DNA from: a virus
Virus record (IMG/VR): IMGVR_UViG_3300009173_000072
Coordinates: 1-25,162 of that record
Direction: 5' to 3' (one strand)
Length of the DNA: 25,162 nucleotides
In this document: one piece after another, positions 16,854 through 23,578 of the stretch
Layout of the letters: every line of letters starts with the position of its first letter
Numbering within the stretch: position 1 is the first letter of the stretch
Notes under the pieces: model-generated
What the model saw: the letters and a program-made list of their open reading frames with translations, nothing else
What the model was told of the DNA's origin: nothing
The model's database searches: none
Made by a program: the position numbers and the translations under genes

Positions 16854-18605
16854 CTACCCCATTCCTTGTAACACCTGTGCTATTCCAGGTGGTGGTCCTT
16901 GAGGTTGTCCTTGAGGTATTCCAGTCTGTGTATCAACTAAAAGAGCTTCTTCCTGTTCTGGTATTTCTGGATTATCTGCTGTATAAAATTTATCTAATAT
17001 ATTCTGAGCATTTGCTGGATTTTTACTTATTTGAACTATAGCCATTGTAGCTTTGACATCACCTTGTTGTGCTCGTGATAAAAGAGTTTCATATATAACA
17101 TTATCTGCTTTTTCTTTTATAATTCTTTCATTAACTCTAACTGTATTATCTAAGCCATCAAGGTTTTCTTGTAGCGTTTGTCTGTCAATAATACCTGCGT
17201 TAAGTAGCTGTAATCCTGTAACAATTTTCTGTGGTTCATCATAACCAGCCATAGCTCCATAAACTCTACGTGTCTTATAACTTCCACTTATATCTTTCAA
17301 AGGGTCATAATTTTCTGCAAAGAATTTATTATCCATATATCCAGATAAGGGTTTCGGTTTGCCACCATACATAACCTCATCCCACTCAAGTCTTTTAGAA
17401 TCTAACTGCTCTATAGCATCTGCCATTACCGTATGATATTCTCTAATCATCAAAGACATTGATGCACCCAGTTCCTCTAAACCTCTACCAGTAGCAAAAG
17501 CTAATGGAGATTGAGAATCATCTGTAGTTGGATATGCACCACCAACACGAAGTTGTCTTTCAATCCTATCTATCTGTTGGAAAATCTGATAAGGAACATT
17601 TGAAGCTGGTTTGGAAACCTGTGTTCCAGGGGATAAATAGTTTACAGCAAACCTGCCTTTTCTATACTGTCCTGATTCAAGTTCACCTGAAATATTTGTT
17701 TCGGTGAATACAGCATCTTCCATAGCGATAATACTCATAACATTTATCTTTGCCATAGATGCCATCAAACCTACAATCTGGTCGTACTGTCCTTGTAGCT
17801 GGTCGAAGGAAAACTTCTTAGCCACAACGAAAGCAGGACCACTTTGTATTGGATTAGGAATAAAGTCAATAGTTATGCCTGATGCCATATGGTAAACATA
17901 TGTTCCCTCATCATTGTAATATTCTGCGACTAAATCTCCTTGTCCGTTTGAGTTAGCCCAAGAACCACTATATGAATCTGTATATGGAGAAGCATAACCA
18001 GCACCAACATTTAATCCTTCGTGTTTTGTCTTTAAGTTAATTGCATCTTTAAACTCTGGATAGACTTTTTCTAACGCATATTTTGGAACTCTCCTAACTA
18101 TTGATAAGTCTTTAGGTTGTTGGTCTGCACCGAAGTAACCAGGGAAACAGTTGTAAGGGTCTCGAAGTTCTGCAACTGGATAAGGAGTTCCATTAGAATC
18201 TTTCTTTTCTCTAATAACCCATACTGCATATCCATAACCAGGAAGCCATCTTCCTACTTGTGGCATTTGTAAATCTAATCTCTGGACTTCATCATAAGCA
18301 GTTATTATTCTGGAAATCTTTTCTGCTTTATTCTTAGCTCTTGTTGAATCTTTATCGTTAGGAACATCCACCTTTAAGTTTGGAATACGCCCTATCTTTT
18401 GAGCAAGATGCTCTAGACCTGACATCATCAAGTTAGGAACAGGAACTTGCCAATCTTGAAATCCTTTAAGCTGGTCACCAAGAAGTGCAAGAATACCTGA
18501 AGGTCCACCATTCATAATTGCACGAATACGACCTCTTGTCGCATATGCTGCTTGATTATCATAATGCAACTGTGTTATTCTATCTTGTAAGTCTGTATCT
18601 TTCAC
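16854..18605 (-). CDS. Portal protein (583 aa)
   Basis: The portal forms the ring at one head vertex through which the terminase pumps DNA. The 583-aa length fits large portals. The N-terminal third has PNLMMSGLEHLAQKIGRIPN and a paired beta segment with GYGYAVWVIREKK, then AELRDPYNCFPGYFG, the wording typical of portal wing regions in marine phages. A helical region follows (LRVGGAYPTTDDSQSPLAFA and REYHTVMADAIEQLDSKRLE). The C-terminal 40 residues are Pro/Gln-rich (QTGIPQGQPQGPPPGIAQVL), a likely flexible tail. It directly follows the terminase gene with 1 nt between stop and a GTG start (TAATGTG). The family was recognised by pattern and by the terminase-portal order. Confidence 0.87.
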   Translation of the reverse strand: MKDTDLQDRITQLHYDNQAAYATRGRIRAIMNGGPSGILALLGDQLKGFQDWQVPVPNLMMSGLEHLAQKIGRIPNLKVDVPNDKDSTRAKNKAEKISRIITAYDEVQRLDLQMPQVGRWLPGYGYAVWVIREKKDSNGTPYPVAELRDPYNCFPGYFGADQQPKDLSIVRRVPKYALEKVYPEFKDAINLKTKHEGLNVGAGYASPYTDSYSGSWANSNGQGDLVAEYYNDEGTYVYHMASGITIDFIPNPIQSGPAFVVAKKFSFDQLQGQYDQIVGLMASMAKINVMSIIAMEDAVFTETNISGELESGQYRKGRFAVNYLSPGTQVSKPASNVPYQIFQQIDRIERQLRVGGAYPTTDDSQSPLAFATGRGLEELGASMSLMIREYHTVMADAIEQLDSKRLEWDEVMYGGKPKPLSGYMDNKFFAENYDPLKDISGSYKTRRVYGAMAGYDEPQKIVTGLQLLNAGIIDRQTLQENLDGLDNTVRVNERIIKEKADNVIYETLLSRAQQGDVKATMAIVQISKNPANAQNILDKFYTADNPEIPEQEEALLVDTQTGIPQGQPQGPPPGIAQVLQGMG

Positions 18606-18606
18606 A

Positions 18607-20490
18607 TTATCCCCAAGGTGCTTCGTTCATCTCGCTTATATCCCATTCCTTAAAACTAGGTCTATAATCTAATCCTACCTCAGCTATTCTTTCTTTACCT
18701 AATCTTCTAATAACTTTTAACGGAAACCAAGATGCCATTACAACATCTGATTTGTATCCTTTATTACTTTTAGCTTTATTAGAAGCCGAAGAGAAATAAA
18801 TTAATTGTCTACGATATATATTACTCTTTACTTCTGAATCTGCATTACCATAGGGTAAATTAATCAACTGTTCCTTGAATAGCTGTGCCATAGAACCTAC
18901 ACCAAATATTGGGTCAAACTTATTCTTTTGTGTTTGATGTCCTTCTGTGTGAATCCCAAATCTTGAACAGTAATCTCTCAACTGTACATCCTGTCTTATA
19001 GCCTTTTGGAAACCGTTCTCTTCTATAACCCAATGGGATAAACTATATTTCTCATACCACTTTTTTATAGTTTGTCTGGCTTGTATTATTCCACCACCCT
19101 CTTCGTTCTCTACATCAACTAAATACATCATTCCTGTATCTGTATTAGCTGCCCATAAGAAACAGGCTTGAAATCCTGTAGAAGCTGGGTCAAGCCCTGC
19201 AACTAAATGTGTACCTGCAGGAATATGTCCTACTACTCTATTAACATCTCTACATTGGTCTATATCTTCTGAGTTAAACATAGTTATACCATCAACAAAG
19301 GCTTTATTAAGATAGACCATTTCAAAGATAGCTTTTCCACCTGTGGTTTCTGCTGCAACTTTTCTTGATAGCAACCATTTATAAGTTCTTTTACTTTCCC
19401 ACAACATACACTTAGTATGTAGTTTTATTTCAGTTTCAGGCAAAATACATTCTGAACTGTGTGCCTCTTCTACTATTGTCTGCATCTCTGGATTCTCTAA
19501 AAGAAAGTTATATAAATCCTCTGGGTGCTGCCTTGAACCTATAACTACTACAGCAGTATGTTCTTCTTTTCTTGATGATAAAGTTGTTGTCCACCATTGT
19601 CTTGTCTGCTCTCTAGCACTTGGTTGAACAGTTGTTCCGTGGTCCTCAATGTCATCTGCAATAATTATGTCACAGTCTCTTGATAGAATCTTACCACCCT
19701 TACCTACAGCTACCATAGATGGTGATTTGATACCTGTTACTGTTCTGTTAGCTACAGTAAATTGACTTGATGACCAAGATTTACCACTTCTATTTTTTGG
19801 TTGAAATCTTCCACCTGGTCCACAGAAATCCTCTTTCAAACTTTCATTGTTTTCTAAGTGGTCCAACACAGAACCTACTGAGTTCTTTGCAATTTCTTCA
19901 TTTCCACCTACCCACATAATTCTTACATTAGGATTTTTACATATCTGCCATACTGCAAAGTGTGTAAGTAAGTCTGTCTTACCGTGTCGTGGTGGAGAGA
20001 GAATCATTTGTTCCCCACCTTCCTTTATAGCTTTAATGATGGCGTTAATCCATTTTTCGTGAAAGTCTGCAGTCTCGTATCGTTCTCCAGTTTCAGTTCT
20101 GAAATACATATCTCTGAAACTCTTAAAACTCTTTAATGATTTTGTTGCCTCTGTGGGCATAGTCCAGTTCTCTCTAGCTTTTAATATAGATTTATCTTGT
20201 TTGTATGCGCTATACATTCTCGTAACGACTGATTTGTTTATATCAAGTTTCTCTGAAACCTCTTTATGTGTAATCTTTTTATTTTCAATTAAGGGAGCAA
20301 ACTCTTTTACAAACCTCTCGTAGTTCTGTCCTCTGACAATACTTCCCTTAGCTGCTTCCTCAACTTGGTATAGAGGTTTTACTTTTCTTTTATATTCAGC
20401 TGCCCTTTTACATTTAGTAGAGCAGTATTTTCTTTTTCCTGTAACAAGTTTCTTTTTACAGAGTGGACCTTCACATAATGTTCCGTTCAT
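18607..20490 (-). CDS. terL: Terminase large subunit with N-terminal zinc/HTH extension (627 aa)
   Basis: The packaging motor. The ATPase half shows Walker A LSPPRHGKT near 164-172 and Walker B DIIIADDIED near 274-283, with a coupling segment VVVIGSRQHPEDL near 315-326. The nuclease half begins near GLDPAS (Asp at about 434), has LVDVENEEGG with a second Asp near 459, and ends with VVMASWFPLKV, all typical of the RNase H-like headful nuclease. Unusual is the first 110 residues: four Cys (6, 11, 23, 27) in a C-x4-C-x11-C-x3-C zinc-binding pattern, then a helix-turn-helix candidate near 73-95 (THKEVSEKLDINKSVVTRMY). No separate small terminase gene is seen, so this extension may recognise packaging DNA. 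The ATG overlaps the stop of the 35-aa gene (ATGA). Confidence 0.92.
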   Translation of the reverse strand: MNGTLCEGPLCKKKLVTGKRKYCSTKCKRAAEYKRKVKPLYQVEEAAKGSIVRGQNYERFVKEFAPLIENKKITHKEVSEKLDINKSVVTRMYSAYKQDKSILKARENWTMPTEATKSLKSFKSFRDMYFRTETGERYETADFHEKWINAIIKAIKEGGEQMILSPPRHGKTDLLTHFAVWQICKNPNVRIMWVGGNEEIAKNSVGSVLDHLENNESLKEDFCGPGGRFQPKNRSGKSWSSSQFTVANRTVTGIKSPSMVAVGKGGKILSRDCDIIIADDIEDHGTTVQPSAREQTRQWWTTTLSSRKEEHTAVVVIGSRQHPEDLYNFLLENPEMQTIVEEAHSSECILPETEIKLHTKCMLWESKRTYKWLLSRKVAAETTGGKAIFEMVYLNKAFVDGITMFNSEDIDQCRDVNRVVGHIPAGTHLVAGLDPASTGFQACFLWAANTDTGMMYLVDVENEEGGGIIQARQTIKKWYEKYSLSHWVIEENGFQKAIRQDVQLRDYCSRFGIHTEGHQTQKNKFDPIFGVGSMAQLFKEQLINLPYGNADSEVKSNIYRRQLIYFSSASNKAKSNKGYKSDVVMASWFPLKVIRRLGKERIAEVGLDYRPSFKEWDISEMNEAPWG

Positions 20491-20594
20491 TTTTTATTTG
20501 TGTACATAGAGTAATAGGATTTAACCTGCTTACCAGACATAACTTTTCCACTAGGAGACCTAAACTTATTTGGTCCTATCTTCTTAAAAGGCAT
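20487..20594 (-). CDS. Small basic peptide before terL (35 aa)
   Basis: A 35-aa basic peptide, MPFKKIGPNKFRSPSGKVMS and 15 more residues ending KK. It shares TAATG with the 20-aa peptide upstream and ATGA with terL downstream, so all three are probably translated in series. Small Lys-rich peptides with a KxGxNKYxSPSGK-type sequence are familiar to me from marine phages, where they are unassigned. Possible roles are DNA binding or help in packaging. Both are guesses. Confidence 0.65.
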   Translation of the reverse strand: MPFKKIGPNKFRSPSGKVMSGKQVKSYYSMYTNKK

Positions 20595-20656
20595 TACTTT
20601 TTTCTTTTTCCGTAACCCATTTTTTTGTATTTCTTCTTATACTTTGGTCCTGGCAT
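20594..20656 (-). CDS. Tiny Lys-rich peptide heading the late operon (20 aa)
   Basis: ATG at 20656 with a strong AAGGAG site 4 nt upstream encodes MPGPKYKKKYKKMGYGKRKK, half of it Lys. Its stop overlaps the next ATG as TAATG. The strong ribosome site is the best evidence that it is translated, and it is the entry point for ribosomes into the operon. It may act as a nucleic-acid-binding peptide or simply as a coupling leader for terL. Confidence 0.6.
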   Translation of the reverse strand: MPGPKYKKKYKKMGYGKRKK

Positions 20657-20663
20657 ACTTCTC

Positions 20664-20750
20664 CTTATATACTACATCTGGTATGTTTAAATCTTATATA
20701 CTACATATTGTATACTTAAATCTTATATACTACATATTGTATGATTGAAT
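20664..20750. repeat. Three 29-bp tandem repeats in the divergent control region
   Basis: Copies start at 20664, 20693 and 20722, with exact 29-bp spacing. The unit starts CTTATATACTACATATTGTA and ends in TTAAAT or a near match. The second and third are nearly identical. The first is diverged in the middle (CTGG for ATTG). Each holds a TACATATTGTA imperfect palindrome, and TATACT on the plus strand or TATAAG on the minus strand. The array separates the late operon from the 68-aa gene and its last copy contains that gene's ATG. It looks like a multi-site operator or multi-start promoter. There are no unique spacers, so it is not CRISPR. Confidence 0.75.
20726..20731 (+). promoter_or_regulatory. 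Candidate -10 (TATACT) of the 68-aa gene
   Basis: TATACT in the third repeat ends 9 nt before the ATG at 20741, so transcription would start within about 3 nt of the start codon. That would give a leaderless or nearly leaderless mRNA, and indeed no ribosome site precedes this ATG. No good -35 is seen. Confidence 0.4.
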
Positions 20751-20947
20751 CTGTTAAAGGTAAAAAATACCCCAACCACAAACCTACCACTACATATAGT
20801 AGTGGAAGAAGCTGCTTAGAAAAAGGGTGTAGTACAATTATTTCAAAGTACAACAAATTTAAACATTGTAACAATCACAAACAAAGAGTCTATCCAAGAA
20901 TCAAAGGAAGAAAAGTACCTACTGACTTACAGGAACCTCTTAGTTAG
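20741..20947 (+). CDS. Small zinc-finger-like protein (68 aa)
   Basis: A 68-aa basic protein divergent from the late operon. Residues 25-46 carry C-x4-C, then a spacer, then C-x2-H (CLEKGC, then KYNKFKHCNNH), a compact zinc-binding pattern common in small phage proteins. The C-terminus is basic (YPRIKGRKVP). The ATG lies in the last 29-bp repeat, has no ribosome site, and is the only in-frame ATG. A hairpin followed by T's lies about 75 nt after the stop. A perfect 19-bp palindrome is inside the gene near its 5' end. Its position beside repeated operator-like sites makes a regulator that binds them an attractive but untested idea. Confidence 0.6.
   Translation: MIESVKGKKYPNHKPTTTYSSGRSCLEKGCSTIISKYNKFKHCNNHKQRVYPRIKGRKVPTDLQEPLS
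20787..20805. promoter_or_regulatory. Perfect palindrome sharing the repeat core
   Basis: CCACTACATATAGTAGTGG has 7-bp arms around ATATA. It contains ACTACATAT, the same core found in the 29-bp repeats upstream. It lies within codons 16-22 of the 68-aa gene. It could be a further operator or an mRNA hairpin. Confidence 0.45.
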
Positions 20948-21021
20948 ATAAAGAAAAACCCCCTTGAAATAAACTGTCTGGAAGGACCATCTATTCAAGA
21001 AGGCTTCTCTTAGTACTAACT

Positions 21022-21044
21022 ATAAACTGGGCAAGTTTATTTTT
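21022..21044 (+). terminator. Intrinsic terminator-like hairpin
   Basis: ATAAACT (21022-21028) pairs with AGTTTAT (21034-21040) around a GGGCA loop. The T's start in the 3' arm and run to 21044. The stem is AT-rich and so of modest strength. It is placed about 75 nt after the 68-aa gene, which it probably ends. Confidence 0.45.
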
Positions 21045-21105
21045 ATGTACTTTCGATTATAGGGAACTTGTGATACTATTCAAATGAATAAAAAAAAATT
21101 AAGAA

Positions 21106-21194
21106 GTAGCTAGTTACAGGTGAAGTGGGCATCAGGAGCACAAAAGGCTTGCCTTACAGCCAGTAAGACCAACTAGAACAGACAAGTAAGCTAC
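21106..21194 (+). ncRNA. Possible structured RNA, unassigned
   Basis: Complementary ends close an 89-nt segment: GTAG (21106-21109) with CTAC (21191-21194), and CTAGTT (21110-21115) with AACTAG (21171-21176). Inside, GGCA/TGCC and CTTAC/GTAAG can also pair. It does not fit tRNA, tmRNA, RNase P or a riboswitch I know. The pairing is suggestive only. Confidence 0.2.
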
Positions 21195-21294
21195 CCAAGG
21201 ACTAACGAAAATTAATTTTTCAAGCTTAACACTTTATATGCCTGTTCTCGCCCAAAAGAAATTATAAATAAAATAACAAGTTAAAATAAGACTA

Positions 21295-21408
21295 TTGAAT
21301 AAATGTAAAGTTTGTAGCAATAAATTGAAGAAAATAAAGAGTAATATGTATTACTGTATTAGTTCACCAACTATATGCAGTGAATCATTAAATGTTATAC
21401 TTTATTAG
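21295..21408 (+). CDS. Possible zinc-ribbon peptide with TTG start (37 aa)
   Basis: From TTG at 21295 the frame reads MNKCKVCSNKLKKIKSNMYY, then C, and a later Cys (ICSESL), ending at TAG 21406-21408. The four Cys (4, 7, 21, 28) and basic spacing look like a small zinc ribbon. No ATG and no ribosome site precede it, so it may be a decayed gene, one with a TTG start, or chance. The protein-like wording is the only support. Confidence 0.25.
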   Translation: MNKCKVCSNKLKKIKSNMYYCISSPTICSESLNVILY

Positions 21409-21975
21409 TATCCTTTTAGTACCTTTATTGGTACCTTTGATGCTTTTAATATTCTAGGTTCATACTTAATATATACCCCCCTACCAATATTGAACTATCC
21501 ATTACTTTTTTAAAAACTTCCTAAGCGTTTAAACGGCTTGTCTGTTTAAACTGGGAGTCTGGAAAATACTTTAATAAATAATATCTAGTGATGTACCTAC
21601 TCTGTCAGACCCTGTACAAATTTTGAATCTAAACGGGGTGGGTTGCTTTGAGATGTGAAAGAAGATAGGATATACTCACCCTATCACACTAGGTACAATC
21701 AGTTTAAACAAGCTATATATCATCAGCACGTCAATAAAGAAATAGCAAATAGAAACGTAGATACTTGGCAAGCTCACTTGACATACTCTTTCATATGTGA
21801 TAGGCAGAATTACTAATATCTTCTATGCTATTTGGTGTTACTTGTAAAGTCTGCTAGTCTTAATTTTATAAGTACTCTGAAGGTTAAATAAATTTAATTA
21901 TTTATACAGTGTTTTGTCAATACTCAGCTCGGTACAGTGGCTTAGATAACAGTTGCAAGGAACAACTAAGCTCAG

Positions 21976-21999
21976 ACCCTAAGCGAAAAATCTTAGGGT
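21976..21999 (+). other. Strong 8-bp hairpin
   Basis: ACCCTAAG (21976-21983) pairs perfectly with CTTAGGGT (21992-21999) across CGAAAAAT. Just upstream, CTTAG (21941-21945) and CTAAG (21966-21970) can also pair. These CTTAG/CTAAG arms resemble the AAG arm of this hairpin, so alternative pairings exist. No T-tract follows. Confidence 0.4.
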
Positions 22000-22129
22000 G
22001 GGCAAAATAATACAGCTTGTTTAAACGACTAAGTTTAAAAAGTGTTTCAATTAAATATCTCCTGTCCTAGTTTTAAGAATAGAGTTACCTAGATAACAAT
22101 CTGATTGGCTAAGGTCAATCACCTTTCAA

Positions 22130-22230
22130 GATAATTAATTAATTTTAATTATCGTAGAGGTTTTACAAAATGAAACCTCAACGATATTTAAATAAATATC
22201 CTGTCTGTATAAACAGACAGTAGAGAAAGG
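22130..22230 (+). promoter_or_regulatory. Leader module A (before the metallopeptidase gene)
   Basis: Outer stem ATCGT (22151-22155)/ACGAT (22181-22185), A-A mismatch (22156/22180), inner stem GAGGTTT (22157-22163)/AAACCTC (22173-22179). Hairpin 2 is GATATTTA/TAAATATC (22183-22200) and shares GAT with the outer 3' arm. Hairpin 3 is CTGTCTG/CAGACAG (22201-22220). A further hairpin, GATAATTAA/TTAATTATC (22130-22153), overlaps the outer 5' arm. TAGAGAAAGGG then leads to the ATG at 22241. This copy lacks the GTTTAAAC cap. Confidence 0.6.
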
Positions 22231-22240
22231 GAAAAATATT

Positions 22241-22972
22241 ATGAGTATAAAAAAATATACTGGTACTAGAGAACAATGGTTGGAGAAAGCCGTGAACGAA
22301 GTCTTTAAAAAATTAAAGGCTACGGGCTTCAATGACTTTGTAAAAACTAGAAACGAGATTAAAGTTTCGTTTGGACATATGCCAAAGGGGTTAAACAATT
22401 CCACAATAGGAGTATGTCAATATACTAGTGAAGATGCCGACCTTAAGAACTTAGACAAAAAAGGTACAAGGCATTTATTTATTAGACCAACTTTGAAGGC
22501 TAACAACTTAGAGGAAACATTAGACATCTTTCAAGTGCTAGCCCACGAAGTGTGCCACGCTGTTCTTCCTGCTGATGCTGGACATAAGAAGTCTTTTAAA
22601 AATTTAATAATTGGACTTCTTAAAGCAGAAGGAAAGCCAACGGCTACGGTGAGGGGTTCTGAGTTTGACAAGTGGGCTAAGCCTATTGTTAAAAAACTGG
22701 GGCTAGTTCCTCACATTGCAATATTGGAGCATCAGAAAGCACCGAAGACATCTATCAAGGTGGCTTGTGTTGATGATGGTTGTAGTGCAGGAAATGAACG
22801 AAGTAGAAGAGAAGGCTACGGAATGAATTTTCGAGTGAGTACTGCAACAGTTAAAGAGCAGAAGACAAGCCAGAAAAAAAGCGCCAAAATAATTGATGGT
22901 GAGTCTGGCGTATTTGATTGTCCAGCCTGTAAGGGTGAAACAATTATAATAGCAAAGGGTGACTTTAGATAA
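22241..22972 (+). CDS. SprT-like zinc metallopeptidase (243 aa)
   Basis: A 243-aa protein with a zincin active site: HEVCH at 102-106, with a further His at 115, giving HExxH-x8-H. The segment before it (TLDIFQVLAHEVCHAV) matches the SprT-like pattern of a helix carrying the motif. The C-terminal part has CVDDGC (176-181) and CPAC (227-230), which could form one zinc ribbon as in SprT-family proteins. Phage members are common and often annotated as SprT-like, but their substrates are mostly unknown. A role in clearing DNA-bound proteins is known for related eukaryotic Spartan proteases and is only an analogy here. The start follows leader module A and an AGAAAGGG site 10 nt upstream. It is the longest plus-strand gene. 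Confidence 0.75.
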   Translation: MSIKKYTGTREQWLEKAVNEVFKKLKATGFNDFVKTRNEIKVSFGHMPKGLNNSTIGVCQYTSEDADLKNLDKKGTRHLFIRPTLKANNLEETLDIFQVLAHEVCHAVLPADAGHKKSFKNLIIGLLKAEGKPTATVRGSEFDKWAKPIVKKLGLVPHIAILEHQKAPKTSIKVACVDDGCSAGNERSRREGYGMNFRVSTATVKEQKTSQKKSAKIIDGESGVFDCPACKGETIIIAKGDFR

Positions 22973-22978
22973 AGTAAT

Positions 22979-23048
22979 TAGAATAGAAGGCACTGTTTAA
23001 ACGGTGCCTTCAATTCTATTTATAAATTATAAATGGAGTAGAGAAAGG
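22979..23048 (+). promoter_or_regulatory. Leader module B
   Basis: Outer stem TAGAAT (22979-22984)/ATTCTA (23013-23018), A-A mismatch (22985/23012), inner stem GAAGGCAC (22986-22993)/GTGCCTTC (23004-23011) with loop TGTTTAAACG. Hairpin 2 ATTTATA/TATAAAT (23018-23034) shares one base with the outer arm. GTAGAGAAAGG follows. It begins 7 nt after the metallopeptidase stop. Confidence 0.7.
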
Positions 23049-23055
23049 AAATGAT

Positions 23056-23283
23056 ATGACTAGAAAAGATTATATTGAAATAGCATTAGCTATAAACGAT
23101 ACCTTACAACAACTTGGGGTATTAGAAAAATCTGCTGAAGGAATTGAGTGGCTTATTAGAAATCTTATAGAAAGATTAGAAAAAGATAACCCACGATTTG
23201 ACCCTAGTACATTTCGAACTGCTTGTATTAAAAATACGGGTTGGTACGCTAATTTAGATGGTACTCATTTAAGAAGGAAGTAG
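23056..23283 (+). CDS. Small phage protein of unknown role (75 aa)
   Basis: A 75-aa, mostly helical protein (RKDYIEIALAINDTLQQLG, then EWLIRNLIERLEKDNPRFDP). The RKDY start and the DNPRFDPSTF segment before a final helix match a small phage protein type I recall from many unrelated phages, with no known function. The ATG at 23056 is chosen over an ATG 5 nt earlier that stops after two codons. AGAAAGG lies about 8 nt upstream, at the end of leader module B. Module C begins right after the stop. Confidence 0.7.
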   Translation: MTRKDYIEIALAINDTLQQLGVLEKSAEGIEWLIRNLIERLEKDNPRFDPSTFRTACIKNTGWYANLDGTHLRRK

Positions 23284-23285
23284 AT

Positions 23286-23342
23286 ATCATAGAAGGCATC
23301 TGTTTAAACGGTGCCTTCAATGATGTTTAATAAATAAACATC
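23286..23342 (+). promoter_or_regulatory. Leader module C, without a gene
   Basis: Outer stem ATCAT (23286-23290)/ATGAT (23320-23324), A-A mismatch (23291/23319), inner stem GAAGGCA (23292-23298)/TGCCTTC (23312-23318), loop containing GTTTAAAC. Hairpin 2 GATGTTTA/TAAACATC (23322-23342) shares GAT with the outer arm. The AAAGG ribosome site is replaced by AGAAGATAGAAG, and the following ATG opens only 9 codons. Confidence 0.65.
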
Positions 23343-23360
23343 AGAAGATAGAAGATGAAG

Positions 23361-23455
23361 GGAAATTCTTTGGTACTGTTTTAAAGGAAGTTTAAAACAC
23401 CCAAAGAATATTCCTCTGTGATTTTTTTTAAATTTTTTTCACAAGTTTTTGTGAA
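23361..23455 (+). other. Long hairpin, two T-tracts and a second hairpin
   Basis: GGAA+TTCTTTGG (23361-23373) pairs with CCAAAGAA+TTCC (23401-23414), with small bulges. Inside it GTTTTAAA (23378-23385) pairs with TTTAAAAC (23391-23398). Then come T8 (23422-23429) and T7 (23433-23439), followed by TTCACAA/TTGTGAA (23438-23455) with a 4-nt loop. The first T-tract starts 8 nt after the stem, farther than in a usual terminator. Termination is still likely to be helped here. Confidence 0.5.
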
Positions 23456-23485
23456 TGATAGTAGAGGCTAGTAGCGACAGTAAAA

Positions 23486-23578
23486 GCATAGGAATATGCA
23501 CAGCTAGAGTGTTCGGAGTTTTAAACCTTTCTCACTGAACACTCTGAGGTGTGCAAGGCTACTTATAAATATAAGTAG
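23486..23578 (+). promoter_or_regulatory. Leader module H, enlarged and without a gene
   Basis: AGCATAG opens as in modules E and F, and CAAGGCT closes. The inner hairpin is enlarged: GCACA (23498-23502)/TGTGC (23550-23554) and AGAGTGTTC (23506-23514)/GAACACTCT (23537-23545), with a GTTTTAAAC-containing loop. Hairpin 2, CTACTTATAAATATAAGTAG (23559-23578), is identical to that of module F. AGGG follows but no ORF starts. The 120 nt after it hold nothing recognisable. Confidence 0.5.

Larger units (their letters stand above)
20948..22129. other. 1.2-kb region without a convincing gene
   Basis: No ORF above 40 codons with an ATG and ribosome site is visible on either strand. It holds a terminator-like hairpin (21022-21044), a foldable segment (21106-21194), a possible TTG-start zinc ribbon (21295-21408), three short TAGTACCTTT-like repeats (about 21405-21441), four GTTTAAAC octamers (21527, 21544, 21702, 22019), a perfect TTGACA at 21778-21783 with a poor -10, and an 8-bp hairpin at 21976-21999. 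It is likely regulatory or non-coding RNA, or carries a replication or packaging site. Confidence 0.5.

Noticed and set aside
20664-20750. CRISPR array with 29-bp repeats
   Set aside because: The repeats are directly tandem with no unique spacers, and there are no cas genes.
21778-21783. Perfect TTGACA as an early promoter
   Set aside because: At 15-18 nt downstream there is no acceptable -10 (best is GATAGG), so I do not call a promoter.
22135-22404. Minus-strand ORF of 89 aa over the metallopeptidase start
   Set aside because: It runs opposite leader module A and the metallopeptidase gene, has no ribosome site and reads as an antisense shadow. The same holds for minus ORFs at 22703-22993 and 24107-24388.
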